64,000 bases of DNA from assembly GCA_965267185.1 (NCBI GenBank), contig OZ253937.1, forward strand, positions 248,001-312,000, given 5' to 3'. The DNA comes from G965267185 sp965267185 (GTDB lineage Bacteria > Pseudomonadota > Alphaproteobacteria > UBA6615). The first letter of the stretch is position 1. Each line of letters begins with the position of its first letter. Made by a program: the position numbers and the translations under genes. Shown here piece by piece: positions 43,269 through 51,060 of the stretch. The notes below the pieces were generated by a model. That model was not told the origin of the DNA and ran no database searches. It saw only the letters and a list, made by a program, of their open reading frames with translations.

Positions 43269-43455
43269 TAAGCCCCTCTCCCTTGGGGAGAGAGGTTGGG
43301 GCTGTTGAGCGAACCGTGGCGCCAAAGCGCCGCGAAAGTCGCTCAACAGAAAAAACATCTGCGGGCCGACTTGCGTCGTGCCTTTGCACGACGGTTCGCC
43401 CCGCAGCCTCACCCGGCTCGCTTTGCTCGCCACCCTCTCGCGTGGGGAGAGGATA
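43269..43455. repeat. Mosaic of family B and C palindromic repeats, copy 3
   Basis: A CCCCTCTCCCTTGGGGAGAGAGG hairpin is followed by a hairpin with arms TGTTGAGC (43303-43310) and GCTCAACA (43341-43348). Next is a family C hairpin at 43359-43406 with the perfect inner stem CGTCGTGC/GCACGACG around CTTT. Last is a B half element CACCCTCTCGCGTGGGGAGAGG. It fills most of the gap to the MntR-like gene. Confidence 0.82.
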
Positions 43456-43508
43456 AATTGCCAAACTTAGCGTCAGGTCCGTAAAACGAGCCTGCGGTTC
43501 GCCAGCGC

Positions 43509-43982
43509 CTACTTCTTCTTCTGCCGGGCGATGCGCGCGAAGGCGGTGAGGGTCTCGTCGCTCACATAGTGCTCGATGCCTTCCGCATCGAGCTCGGCGG
43601 CGCGTTCGCTCACGCCGATGGCGCGCAGAAAGTCCAACACGATCTGGTGGCGCTGGCGCGACCAGTCGGCCAGGCGGTGGCCTTCTTCGGTCAAGAAGAT
43701 CGAGCGGTAGGGCCGGGTATGGACCAGGCCGTCGCGCTGCAGCCGCTTGACCACCTTGTTGACCGTGGCGTGGGAGACGCCGAACCGCTTGGCGAGCTCG
43801 ACCACGCGTGCCTCGCCATAGGCGTTGATCAGATCGTCGATCATCTCGACATAATCTTCCGCCTTCTCGGTTTGCTGGGCAGTACGCACCCGTTCGAACT
43901 GGGCGGCCTGCAAGCTGGCGTCCATCATTTCCTCGGGCAGCACGTCGACGGCTGCCATGGCCGGTTTATCGCGGGGTGCCAT
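43509..43982 (-). CDS. mntR: MntR-like manganese-responsive regulator (DtxR family)
   Basis: This 157-residue DNA-binding protein has a winged helix (ELAKRFGVSHATVNKVVKRLQRDGLVHTRPYRSIFLT) and the metal-binding dimerisation helices with LDAEGIEHYVSDETL, closely matching E. coli MntR. It lacks the C-terminal SH3 domain of DtxR. It would repress uptake or activate efflux of Mn2+ when metal is high. It begins 3 bases after the ZIP transporter gene, third in a multicopper oxidase-ZIP-regulator operon, and probably regulates that operon. Confidence 0.9.
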   Translation of the reverse strand: MAPRDKPAMAAVDVLPEEMMDASLQAAQFERVRTAQQTEKAEDYVEMIDDLINAYGEARVVELAKRFGVSHATVNKVVKRLQRDGLVHTRPYRSIFLTEEGHRLADWSRQRHQIVLDFLRAIGVSERAAELDAEGIEHYVSDETLTAFARIARQKKK

Positions 43983-43985
43983 CGT

Positions 43986-45152
43986 CTAAACCTGGATCAG
44001 AAAAGCGGTTGCGTACATCACTAGCACACCCGCGCCGAATCCGGCGAAGGCGGTACCCGCCGGGGCCGCTTCCCGGTCCCCTTCGTCGCCGGTCTGGCGC
44101 ATCGCCCAAACGCTCCGGCCGACTTCGACCATCACTTGCAGGATGGCCCCGGCAGCGATGCCGAAAAACACCGCGCTCCAATGGGGTACGAAAGTGAACG
44201 CGCCGATCCAAGCCCCCGCCACGGCGGGTAGACCCGCCAGCGCTACCCAGCCGGCGAGCATCGCCAGCGAGACCTTGCGCCGGGAAACCGGCGCGACGAT
44301 TGCCACGCCTTCGGTCAAGTTGTGCACCGCGAAGCCGACGATGAGCAGACTGCCCAAGGCGGCGTTGCCGAGCGACAATGCGACGCCGATCGACAGGCCC
44401 TCGCCGAAATTGTGCAGCCCGATGCCAAGCGCCAGCCAGGTCGCCAGGGCGACGCCGCCGGCCGGGCCGCCGGACCGGCGGCTGATCGCGGTTAGGCCGA
44501 GAAATGTCAGCACCAGCGCCATCCAAACCGCGACATCGCCTTGAAAAGCGGTTGCCGCTTCCTCTGCGAGTACCAAGCCCTCCGCCAATGTGTCGACCAG
44601 CAGATAGGCCAATAACCCGATGGTCAGCGCCAGGGTGAACACGATGCCTTCGCGGCTCACCAGCCGCAGTATCGGCAGGGTCATCATGCCGAGCGCAACC
44701 GGCACCACGCCGACGAACAGGCCCAGCAGCGCGAGGTTGAAGAACGTCGCGCCATCCGGGCCGGGCACGGTTCGTGCGACCTCGATGGTGTAGTCGAAGG
44801 TGACGCCGGTGCTGGTCACGAACAGCATGTGATGGGTTTCGCCTTCGACCCAGGGGTAGGGCACGGTGATTTTCGCGGTCGTCAAGCGGGCCAACGGTCC
44901 CGCCGGCACTTGATCGAACGCCCAATAGGCGCCGTCGACCTGCACTTGCGCGATTTGCACCGGATCGCGGCCGTCGCCGCGCACCCGTGCGGTGATGCCC
45001 TCAGCCCCGGCGGAAACCCGCTCCACCACCAGCGCTTCTTCCGGCGGCAGGCCGGTGCTGAACTTGGCCAGCGGGTCGAAGGCCACGACGGCAAGCACGA
45101 CCGTTGCGAGTAGCAGCAGCGGGAGGCCGAAGGCGAGCCGGCTCCAGACCAT
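43986..45152 (-). CDS. ZIP-family metal transporter with N-terminal periplasmic domain
   Basis: This 388-residue membrane protein has a first hydrophobic segment (about 5-25), a 105-residue beta-rich domain predicted outside the membrane (about 30-130, with GETHHMLFVTSTG), and then ZIP helices. Metal-site motifs are HNFGEG (H247) and HNLTEG (H277). Plain bacterial ZIPs of about 260 residues lack the extra domain. ZIPs carry divalent metals, here perhaps Mn2+, Zn2+ or Fe2+. Its ATG overlaps the preceding stop as TGATG, so it is translationally coupled to the multicopper oxidase. Confidence 0.9.
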   Translation of the reverse strand: MVWSRLAFGLPLLLLATVVLAVVAFDPLAKFSTGLPPEEALVVERVSAGAEGITARVRGDGRDPVQIAQVQVDGAYWAFDQVPAGPLARLTTAKITVPYPWVEGETHHMLFVTSTGVTFDYTIEVARTVPGPDGATFFNLALLGLFVGVVPVALGMMTLPILRLVSREGIVFTLALTIGLLAYLLVDTLAEGLVLAEEAATAFQGDVAVWMALVLTFLGLTAISRRSGGPAGGVALATWLALGIGLHNFGEGLSIGVALSLGNAALGSLLIVGFAVHNLTEGVAIVAPVSRRKVSLAMLAGWVALAGLPAVAGAWIGAFTFVPHWSAVFFGIAAGAILQVMVEVGRSVWAMRQTGDEGDREAAPAGTAFAGFGAGVLVMYATAFLIQV

Positions 45153-46246
45153 CACGCCACCTCGAACATGCTCATCCAGCCTAGTTCGGCGAACTCGCTC
45201 TGGTGGGCGTGGAACATGTAGAGACCCGGTTCGAAACCCTCGAACGACAGCTCGATGATCCCGCGCTGGGCCTGGCACTGCATCACCGTGTCGACGGTTT
45301 TCAAGGTCGGGGTGAGGGTGGTGCCGTGGTCGTAATAGTCGAAGAAGTTGCCGTGAACGTGGAACGAGTTCACCGGATCGAATTCGGTGGCGTTGATCAG
45401 ATAAATTCTGATCGGCCTGTCGCGGTCTATTTTGATCGGGCGCTTCATATATTCGTGCGCCACCGTATTGACGGCGTAGATCTCGTTCTCGTCGTCGAAA
45501 TTGGTGTCGAAACCGTTCATCACCATCACCATTTCCTGCCACACCGCATTTTCCGGTGTGCCGAGCAGGCGGGACTGTGCGACATCGGCGTGTTCGGGAT
45601 GCAGCGCCGGATCGGGATCGACGATGAACCCGCCGTAGAGGCCCTTATGGATGTGCCGTTTCAGCGGCACCGCGTGGCAGTGGTAAAGGTGGCAGCCGAA
45701 GGGGCGGGCGTCGAACTCGTAGACGAAGCTCTCGCCCGGTCCGACCAGGCCGGCCCCAGCGATACCATCCATGCTGGCGCCGTGAATACCATGGAAATGC
45801 AGCGAGTGGGGATGGCTGCCGTCGTTGATGAAGTTGATGCGCAGCATCTCGCCTTCGCGTGCTCGCAGGCAAGGGCCCGGCACCCGGCCGTTATAGGTCC
45901 AGGCGGGAAAAAAGATGCCAGGCGCAATCTCGACCTCGATATCGACTGCGACGATTTCGTAGGTCCGCAGCGGCCGCCCGTCCGGGGCCGTCGAAAGCGT
46001 CCCGGTGTCCCAATCGGTAAGCATGTCGTGGGGGTCGAAGCCGTTGCGTCCATGGTCGACGTCGCCGACGGTGATCATGCCACCGGCATGGCTCGAAAGG
46101 GTATGGAGCGAGGGGTGGGTGTCGAGATGGTTGGAGGCCACGCTGTCACGGCCGGTCAATGCGACCAGAGGCGCCAGCGGCAGTAATGCGCCCGCGCCGA
46201 GAATGGCGCGCCGGTTCGATACGGTTCGCAATAAACGCGAAATCAT
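45152..46246 (-). CDS. Two-domain multicopper oxidase, Tat-exported
   Basis: This 364-residue protein has a twin-arginine-like signal (SNRRAILGAGALLPLAPL) and two cupredoxin domains. Copper motifs in domain 1 are HSLHFHG (150-152) and the HCH cluster 189-191 followed by HIH (198-200). In domain 2 they are HVHG (296-298) and HAH (346-348). The type 1 cysteine is only in domain 1, and the HxH pairs would form the trinuclear centre at the subunit interface. It probably oxidises a metal ion or phenolic in the periplasm. As first gene of a ZIP-MntR operon, metal oxidation is the better guess. Confidence 0.9.
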   Translation of the reverse strand: MISRLLRTVSNRRAILGAGALLPLAPLVALTGRDSVASNHLDTHPSLHTLSSHAGGMITVGDVDHGRNGFDPHDMLTDWDTGTLSTAPDGRPLRTYEIVAVDIEVEIAPGIFFPAWTYNGRVPGPCLRAREGEMLRINFINDGSHPHSLHFHGIHGASMDGIAGAGLVGPGESFVYEFDARPFGCHLYHCHAVPLKRHIHKGLYGGFIVDPDPALHPEHADVAQSRLLGTPENAVWQEMVMVMNGFDTNFDDENEIYAVNTVAHEYMKRPIKIDRDRPIRIYLINATEFDPVNSFHVHGNFFDYYDHGTTLTPTLKTVDTVMQCQAQRGIIELSFEGFEPGLYMFHAHQSEFAELGWMSMFEVA

Positions 46247-46347
46247 GCGGCTCTGCCTTCAACCCTGTAACCGGCGTTTTGCCGCCGTTCTTAACGATTA
46301 AATCGTCGTATTTGCCACAGGTCAATATTGGCTATGAGGATACAAAT

Positions 46348-46363
46348 TGTAGCTATAGCTACA
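46348..46363. promoter_or_regulatory. Perfect 16-bp palindrome upstream of the multicopper oxidase-ZIP-mntR operon
   Basis: TGTAGCTATAGCTACA is exactly self-complementary. It lies about 102 bases before the first start codon in an AT-rich, otherwise non-repetitive stretch. A dyad of this size suits a dimeric DtxR-family repressor such as the operon's own MntR-like protein. The match to a known MntR box is not established. Confidence 0.5.
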
Positions 46364-46425
46364 TTCGAGATTACGAGAAACGGAATTTACTGCGAAAGTG
46401 GATTGCGGTTAGCCCATCGCTAAAT

Positions 46426-46575
46426 AACCCTCTCCCTGAGGGAGAGGGTGGCGAACAGAGTGAGCCGGGTGAGGGGTTAGGGACGGCTAGAGGGTATCCT
46501 GGATATATCTTACCCCCTCACCCCAACCCCTCTCCCCATGGGAGAGGGGCTCAGCGCCGTCTCGAAGGGCGAGGT
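46426..46575. repeat. Family B palindromic repeats copy 4 with partial family A element
   Basis: CCCTCTCCCTGAGGGAGAGGG and its GAGCCGGGTGAGGGGTTAGGG tail repeat the module of copy 2 in inverted order. A second hairpin CCCCTCTCCCCATGGGAGAGGGG follows. A half family A element CCGTCTCGAAGGGCGAGG joins directly at 46557-46574. Confidence 0.82.
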
Positions 46576-46610
46576 CACCAGACTCAAGTGCCTCGATATC
46601 TAAGAGGTGT

Positions 46611-47618
46611 CTATAAGGTGACAGGCATGCCGGTCTTGGCGGACTCGGCGATGGCTTCTTGGATTGCGGCGGTGTGCGCCATGTGCTGCGGCGTGAACAG
46701 ATAGTCTTCCTTGCCTTCGCATGCCGCGGCAAAGTTCTCGTCGTTGAGGCGCACTTGCTCCTCCATCGTCAGCCGTTCCACGTCGATGGCGCGTGGTTCC
46801 GCGCTGGTGGCCCGCGGTTTCGTATCGCCAGGCGCCGCGTCAATGCGGCACACGGTGAGGTCCGCATTGTCGAGCCAGCCTTGCGAACGCGCCCAGCCCT
46901 TGTCGCCCATTACATGGAAATGGAATGTTGCCGGGGTCGCCATCAAGTCGCCGAGATAGCCCATGGTGCCGGATTTAAACTTCACCAGCACGGCGCCGAC
47001 ATCGGCTTCGAGAACATGCGTGGCGGTTTGCGCATAGACCTCGCTCATTTCGCCGGCGCACCAGCACATCATGTCGATGATGTGGGCGCCGAAATGAACG
47101 ATGCCGCCCGTCGGCGCTTCCTCCGCCGACCGCCGCCAGGATTCGACGCCGAGTTGGCCCGTATGGCTGAGATTGGCCTCGATATGGTGGATTTCGCCGA
47201 GCTCGCCGGCGTCGACCATCCGTTTGATTTCCCAAACCGCCGGTGTGTAACGGTAGTTGTGGCCGAGCCCGAGTTGGATACCGGCCTCCGCCGCTGCTGC
47301 GACGGCGCGTTCGCCTTCTTCTTTTTTCAACGCGAACGGTTTTTCGGAAAAGACGTGCTTACCGGCAGCGGCCGCCGCCACGATCTGCTCGCAATGCAGC
47401 GAGTGGGGGGTCGCCAGGAACACCGCGTCGATCTCGGGATCGTTCAGCGCGTCGGCGTAGTCGCTCGATAGTTCGAGGCCGTGTTCGGCGCAGAACTCGC
47501 GGGCGTTGTCCGGCGCCAGATCGATGCCGCGCACGAATTTGATCTTGTCCGATCCCGTGGTGGCGCGGATGTGGGTCTGACCCCACCAGCCCAGGCCGAT
47601 CAGCGCTGCATTAATCAT
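46611..47618 (-). CDS. Gfo/Idh/MocA-family oxidoreductase, copy 1
   Basis: This 335-residue NAD(P)-dependent sugar or inositol dehydrogenase-like enzyme has the Rossmann start INAALIGLGWWGQTH, the family motif FSEKPFAL near residue 95 (EKP), and LGLGHNYRYTPAVWEIKRMVDAGELGEIHHIEANLSH. The start at 47618 is set by homology with the copy at 55.6 kb. It follows a methyltransferase gene by 14 bases in the same direction. Possible role: oxidation or epimerisation of a sugar for the neighbouring glycan genes. The substrate is unknown. Confidence 0.88.
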   Translation of the reverse strand: MINAALIGLGWWGQTHIRATTGSDKIKFVRGIDLAPDNAREFCAEHGLELSSDYADALNDPEIDAVFLATPHSLHCEQIVAAAAAGKHVFSEKPFALKKEEGERAVAAAAEAGIQLGLGHNYRYTPAVWEIKRMVDAGELGEIHHIEANLSHTGQLGVESWRRSAEEAPTGGIVHFGAHIIDMMCWCAGEMSEVYAQTATHVLEADVGAVLVKFKSGTMGYLGDLMATPATFHFHVMGDKGWARSQGWLDNADLTVCRIDAAPGDTKPRATSAEPRAIDVERLTMEEQVRLNDENFAAACEGKEDYLFTPQHMAHTAAIQEAIAESAKTGMPVTL

Positions 47619-47632
47619 GGGTGCCTCGATTG

Positions 47633-48448
47633 TTATTCTTGTGGGACGGTTCCCTTTACGGCGAAGGCGATACCGGCAAACGAGCGCGGTCCGTCCGTGT
47701 CGCCGCCCAGATAAGCCTCTCTCATATGATAGCGCAAATTCTCTCTGCCGTCCTCGTCGAGGCTTTCCACATAGTCGGCAATCGGGCCTTGCTTGCCCAG
47801 GTTGGGCAGCCAGAAATCGTCGAAAGACTCGAATTCGAAGCGGATCTGCGGCTCGGCATATTGAACATTTTCCAGGCCGGCTTCGCGCCACGCCGCTTCC
47901 ATCTCGCCACGGCGCAGCAGCATTCTTGTGTAGTTGACGGCGCGCGCTTCGTTACCCCGCGGGTCGGTCGTCCCGATGATGTCCCACATCAGGCGGTTGG
48001 TCATATGGCCGCCCAACGTATCCCAGATGGTCGCGGCGATAACGCCGCCGGGCCGGGTGACCCGGCGCATTTCGGCCAACGCCTTCTGCGTATCGGGCAC
48101 GAAGGACATGAGCAGCATCGACATCATGCGGTCGACGCTATTGTCGTGGAGCGGGATATCGGTGGCGCTGCCGACGCGGAACTCCAGCCGTGCGTCGTTC
48201 CGGGCCAGGTCGTTGCAATAATCCACGTAGTATTGGGAGATATCGATCCCGGTAATACCCTGATACTCAACCCGATCGGCCAACGCGAAGGCGAGGCTGC
48301 CGGTGCCGCAACCCAAATCGACCGACTGTTGATTGTCGACGACGCCGACGAAATCAAGAAACGGTTCTGCAAGGCGCCGCGTCCAACGGCCCATATGCTG
48401 ATGATAGGCGTCGCCATCGGTAGCGGTGAATGCAACGGCTTCGGACAT
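47633..48448 (-). CDS. Class I SAM-dependent methyltransferase, copy 1
   Basis: This 271-residue protein starts with the segment DGDAYHQHMGRWTRRLAEPFLDFVG shared by many UbiE-like methyltransferases. It has the SAM-binding loop VDLGCGTGSLAF near residue 43, the acidic ribose ligand in GIDIS, and VTRPGGVIAATIWD. A paralogue of similar length lies at 54.7 kb. It is the first gene of a two-gene leftward unit with the Gfo/Idh dehydrogenase. The methyl acceptor cannot be told; small molecules or sugars are possible. Confidence 0.87.
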   Translation of the reverse strand: MSEAVAFTATDGDAYHQHMGRWTRRLAEPFLDFVGVVDNQQSVDLGCGTGSLAFALADRVEYQGITGIDISQYYVDYCNDLARNDARLEFRVGSATDIPLHDNSVDRMMSMLLMSFVPDTQKALAEMRRVTRPGGVIAATIWDTLGGHMTNRLMWDIIGTTDPRGNEARAVNYTRMLLRRGEMEAAWREAGLENVQYAEPQIRFEFESFDDFWLPNLGKQGPIADYVESLDEDGRENLRYHMREAYLGGDTDGPRSFAGIAFAVKGTVPQE

Positions 48449-48667
48449 GCTTTTCCCCCCAAAAGTACCCGCAACACAACTGATGGTTGCTTAACTATTT
48501 AGTAACTTTAACAACCCCTTACAGCGAAGGCGATAGGTAAAGCTTTAAATATTTCGAGAGCGGGAAATATCGATTTTTTGGGGGATTAAGTTGCCCTCGA
48601 AGGTGAGCAACGGCGGCCAACGGGCATCGATGGCGCACCTCTGTCCAAGAAACTGAGGTTTTCGGAT

Positions 48668-49396
48668 CTAGCGGGTTTTCTCGATTATAGCGAACAAGCG
48701 AAATGCCATGAACGGGCCGAGAACGGGCAGCACTATGTTCTCGATCGACAACAACGTTGTTGCAAGCGCGGCGGGCAGCAGCCGCCAGCGGCGAAAACCG
48801 CCTGACAGCGGATAGGCGAACAGACTGAGCCAGCGGCGCTGGCACAAGTGCAGCCGAGGCGTGGTATCGCTCAGGCGTTGCCAGTCGCGCACCAGCAAGC
48901 GCGTCGGCAGCCCTTGATTGCCGTCCAGCGGGTTTTTCGCTGGTGGCGGGCTTGGGTCGAGAGGATCCTCTGACATATCGACCGGTTCGTCGTGAAACAG
49001 CCGGTAGAACAATCCGCTTAGCGGCGTGATTCCGGGCTCTATAACGATAACCCGGCCCCCGGGGATCAGGGTTCGTTCGGCCTCGGCCAGAAAGCGCGCC
49101 GGCCGCGCTATATGGTGCAGCACGTCGATCATCACGATATTGGCAAAGCTGTCGTCGGCGAACGGTAGAGCCTGGGCATCGCACACCGCGTCGAGCCATG
49201 GTGCCGCGACGATGTCCGTCGAAACGACGTCTGCGGCGAAACCTTTCATATTGCCCGACCCGCCCCCGATTTCGAGTGTCGGGCCGGGGGCGCAGGCCGC
49301 GCGAATCCGCCGGTAGTAGTCGTTGTAGATCGACCGTAGAACGGGCTTTTCGAACCAGATGGCGCGGTAGTCGGCGGGCTTGCGTGCGGCGCCCAA
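48668..49396 (-). CDS. Class I SAM-dependent methyltransferase of the glycan cluster
   Basis: This protein of about 242 residues has LEIGGGSGNMKGFAADVVSTDIVAAPWLD (SAM loop and acidic ligand), FANIVMIDVLHHIARPARFLAEAERTLIPGGRVIVIEP, and a hydrophobic C-terminal region (LLPAALATTLLSIENIVLPVLGPFMAF) that may sit on the membrane. The start is uncertain. A TTG at 49396, four bases after the previous stop, avoids overlap; ATG codons further upstream lie inside the glycosyltransferase gene. It is second in an operon with the methyltransferase-glycosyltransferase fusion. Confidence 0.78.
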   Translation of the reverse strand: MGAARKPADYRAIWFEKPVLRSIYNDYYRRIRAACAPGPTLEIGGGSGNMKGFAADVVSTDIVAAPWLDAVCDAQALPFADDSFANIVMIDVLHHIARPARFLAEAERTLIPGGRVIVIEPGITPLSGLFYRLFHDEPVDMSEDPLDPSPPPAKNPLDGNQGLPTRLLVRDWQRLSDTTPRLHLCQRRWLSLFAYPLSGGFRRWRLLPAALATTLLSIENIVLPVLGPFMAFRLFAIIEKTR

Positions 49397-49400
49397 GGTT

Positions 49401-50876
49401 TTACAGCGCCTTGAGTTTGCGGAATGCGAACAAGACCATGTGCAGTAGCCGCCAGCCATCGCGGAACCGCGAAATTTGCGGCCTGCCATAGGACCGCGCC
49501 ATATAGCGTACCGGGACTTCGGAGATTTTCAGGTTGAGTTTGGCGGCGCCGAAAATCAGATCAAAATCGCCAAAGGGGTCGAAATCGCCAAAGTAGCTGC
49601 GTCCCGCGCGGAGGCGCTCATAGTTGGCGCGCGACAACACCTTGGTTCCACAGAGCGTGTCGGTGAAGCGTTCATTCAGCAGATAGGCGAAGATACGCGA
49701 GAAGGTGCGGTTGGCGAGAAAGTTGAGGAGCCGCATTGCCTCCGGTTGCATGGGGTAAACCAGTCGAGAGCCGTTCACAAACTCGGCTCTGCCGGATGCG
49801 ATGACATCGTAAAATTTCGGCATATCTTCCGGATTCACCGTCATGTCGGCGTCCAGAATCATTAGGATTTCACCATTTGCGTTGTCGAAACCCTTCCACA
49901 CCGCATCCGCTTTGCCCCGGCCGTCTTGCTGGAGAAGACGGATATTGCGCTGCGGGTAGGCGGCTATGACCCGCTCGACCTCCTCAGCGGTGCCGTCGCT
50001 GCTATTGCCTTCGACGAATAAAATTTCGAGGGCGGACGAAAAATCGGGTAAGCGCCGGACCAGCGGCTCGATATTGCCGCGCTCATTCCGCGCGGGTACC
50101 ACGACCGTCGCCGAGGGGCTTTGTTTTTGCTGCGCCCGCAGCGAGCGCGCAACCAGATAGTAACGCAGACACAGCCGCCGGATGAACGGCAGTGGGGCGA
50201 TATAGCGGTTGATTAGGGTGCCGAGGCCGAACAGCTTGCGCGGAACGAGTTGACGCCATTCGCGCTTGATGACCTCGTAGTCCGCGAGCTCAAGCAGGTT
50301 TTCAAGGTCTCTGCTCGGCAGCCAGTTAAGCCGTTGGCCATGCGGCATCCGCAGCCCAATGGCGCTGCCGATCTTGAGCAAGGGTTCCCAGAGCTTCGAA
50401 TAATAGGCCACGACTATTCGGGTGTCGGCATCGCACAGGCAGTGCATCGCTTCGAATGTGGCGCCGATATCCTCCATCCACCCGACCGTATCGGACAAGA
50501 CAACGGCGTCGAACGGGGCGCCGAGTTTCTCTAGCGTTTCGGCGTCTTCGACGTCGCCGGCCGTGAAGGCAATTTCCGGATGGTTGGCGCGTGCGGCCTC
50601 GACCATAAGCGGGCTGATATCGACACCGACGCCTTCCGATGGCTTTAGCTTGGCGAGGAGCGTTCCCGTGCCGCATCCCAGTTCGACGACGCGTTTTCCC
50701 TCGGGGATAAGAAATCGCATGTAGCGCCAATCGTCTTCATAGTAAGCGCTGTTTCTTTCGATCCAGTCTTGCCTTCGGGCCGCCATGCTGTCGGCGTAGG
50801 TGCGTACCGCCAGCTTGTGGCGGGTCAGCTCTGGATCGCGCGAGGGGGCGAGTGAAATAACTTCTGCCTGGCTCAT
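49401..50876 (-). CDS. Fusion of SAM-dependent methyltransferase and GT2 glycosyltransferase
   Basis: This 491-residue two-domain protein has an N-terminal methyltransferase (about 60-230) with VVELGCGTGTLLAKL and VGVDISPLMVEAA. A family 2 glycosyltransferase (about 255-480) follows, with TVVVPARNERGNIEPLVRRLP, FVEGNSSDGT, GRGKADAVWKGF and the metal-binding DADMT. The GT part resembles dolichol-phosphate-mannose-type enzymes. One chain may both methylate and transfer sugar, or couple two steps on a lipid-linked glycan. It diverges from gmd over about 180 bases. Confidence 0.88.
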   Translation of the reverse strand: MSQAEVISLAPSRDPELTRHKLAVRTYADSMAARRQDWIERNSAYYEDDWRYMRFLIPEGKRVVELGCGTGTLLAKLKPSEGVGVDISPLMVEAARANHPEIAFTAGDVEDAETLEKLGAPFDAVVLSDTVGWMEDIGATFEAMHCLCDADTRIVVAYYSKLWEPLLKIGSAIGLRMPHGQRLNWLPSRDLENLLELADYEVIKREWRQLVPRKLFGLGTLINRYIAPLPFIRRLCLRYYLVARSLRAQQKQSPSATVVVPARNERGNIEPLVRRLPDFSSALEILFVEGNSSDGTAEEVERVIAAYPQRNIRLLQQDGRGKADAVWKGFDNANGEILMILDADMTVNPEDMPKFYDVIASGRAEFVNGSRLVYPMQPEAMRLLNFLANRTFSRIFAYLLNERFTDTLCGTKVLSRANYERLRAGRSYFGDFDPFGDFDLIFGAAKLNLKISEVPVRYMARSYGRPQISRFRDGWRLLHMVLFAFRKLKAL

Positions 50877-51060
50877 AGATGCACGTCGCTCAAATCGGGA
50901 TCGGTTCGAAACAAGACTTCTACCTTAGGATTCTAGCACGGCGGTTTTATTCCGCACATACTCGAGAAATTACCGTTGTTAGCAAGCTGGATACGAATCG
51001 CTAGATTGTATCATGTGAATTCAACAACCCCCGACGAGGCGTTCCGAAAGGACGGCGGCG

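Larger units (their letters stand above)
46247..46610. other. Intergenic region with AT-rich promoter stretch and family B repeats
   Basis: Bases 46247-46420 are AT-rich promoter-like DNA for the leftward metal operon and contain the 16-bp palindrome. Bases 46426-46575 hold family B and partial family A repeats. No gene is visible. The flanking Gfo/Idh gene ends at 46611. Confidence 0.65.

Noticed and set aside
45152..46246. Copper nitrite reductase
   Set aside because: The two-domain layout is similar, but the HCH type 1 motif followed by HIH, and the HxH pairs of both domains, fit a trinuclear multicopper oxidase better. No nitrite-respiration genes are nearby.
25926..46575. Possible CRISPR array from recurring palindromes
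   Set aside because: Copies are scattered kilobases apart, in both orientations, without regular unique spacers and without cas genes.
48530..48580. Possible terminator (ATATTTC/GAAATAT stem followed by TTTTTT on the + strand)
   Set aside because: The stem is short and AT-rich and the T run faces the wrong direction for the leftward gene that ends at 48668, so I did not list it.
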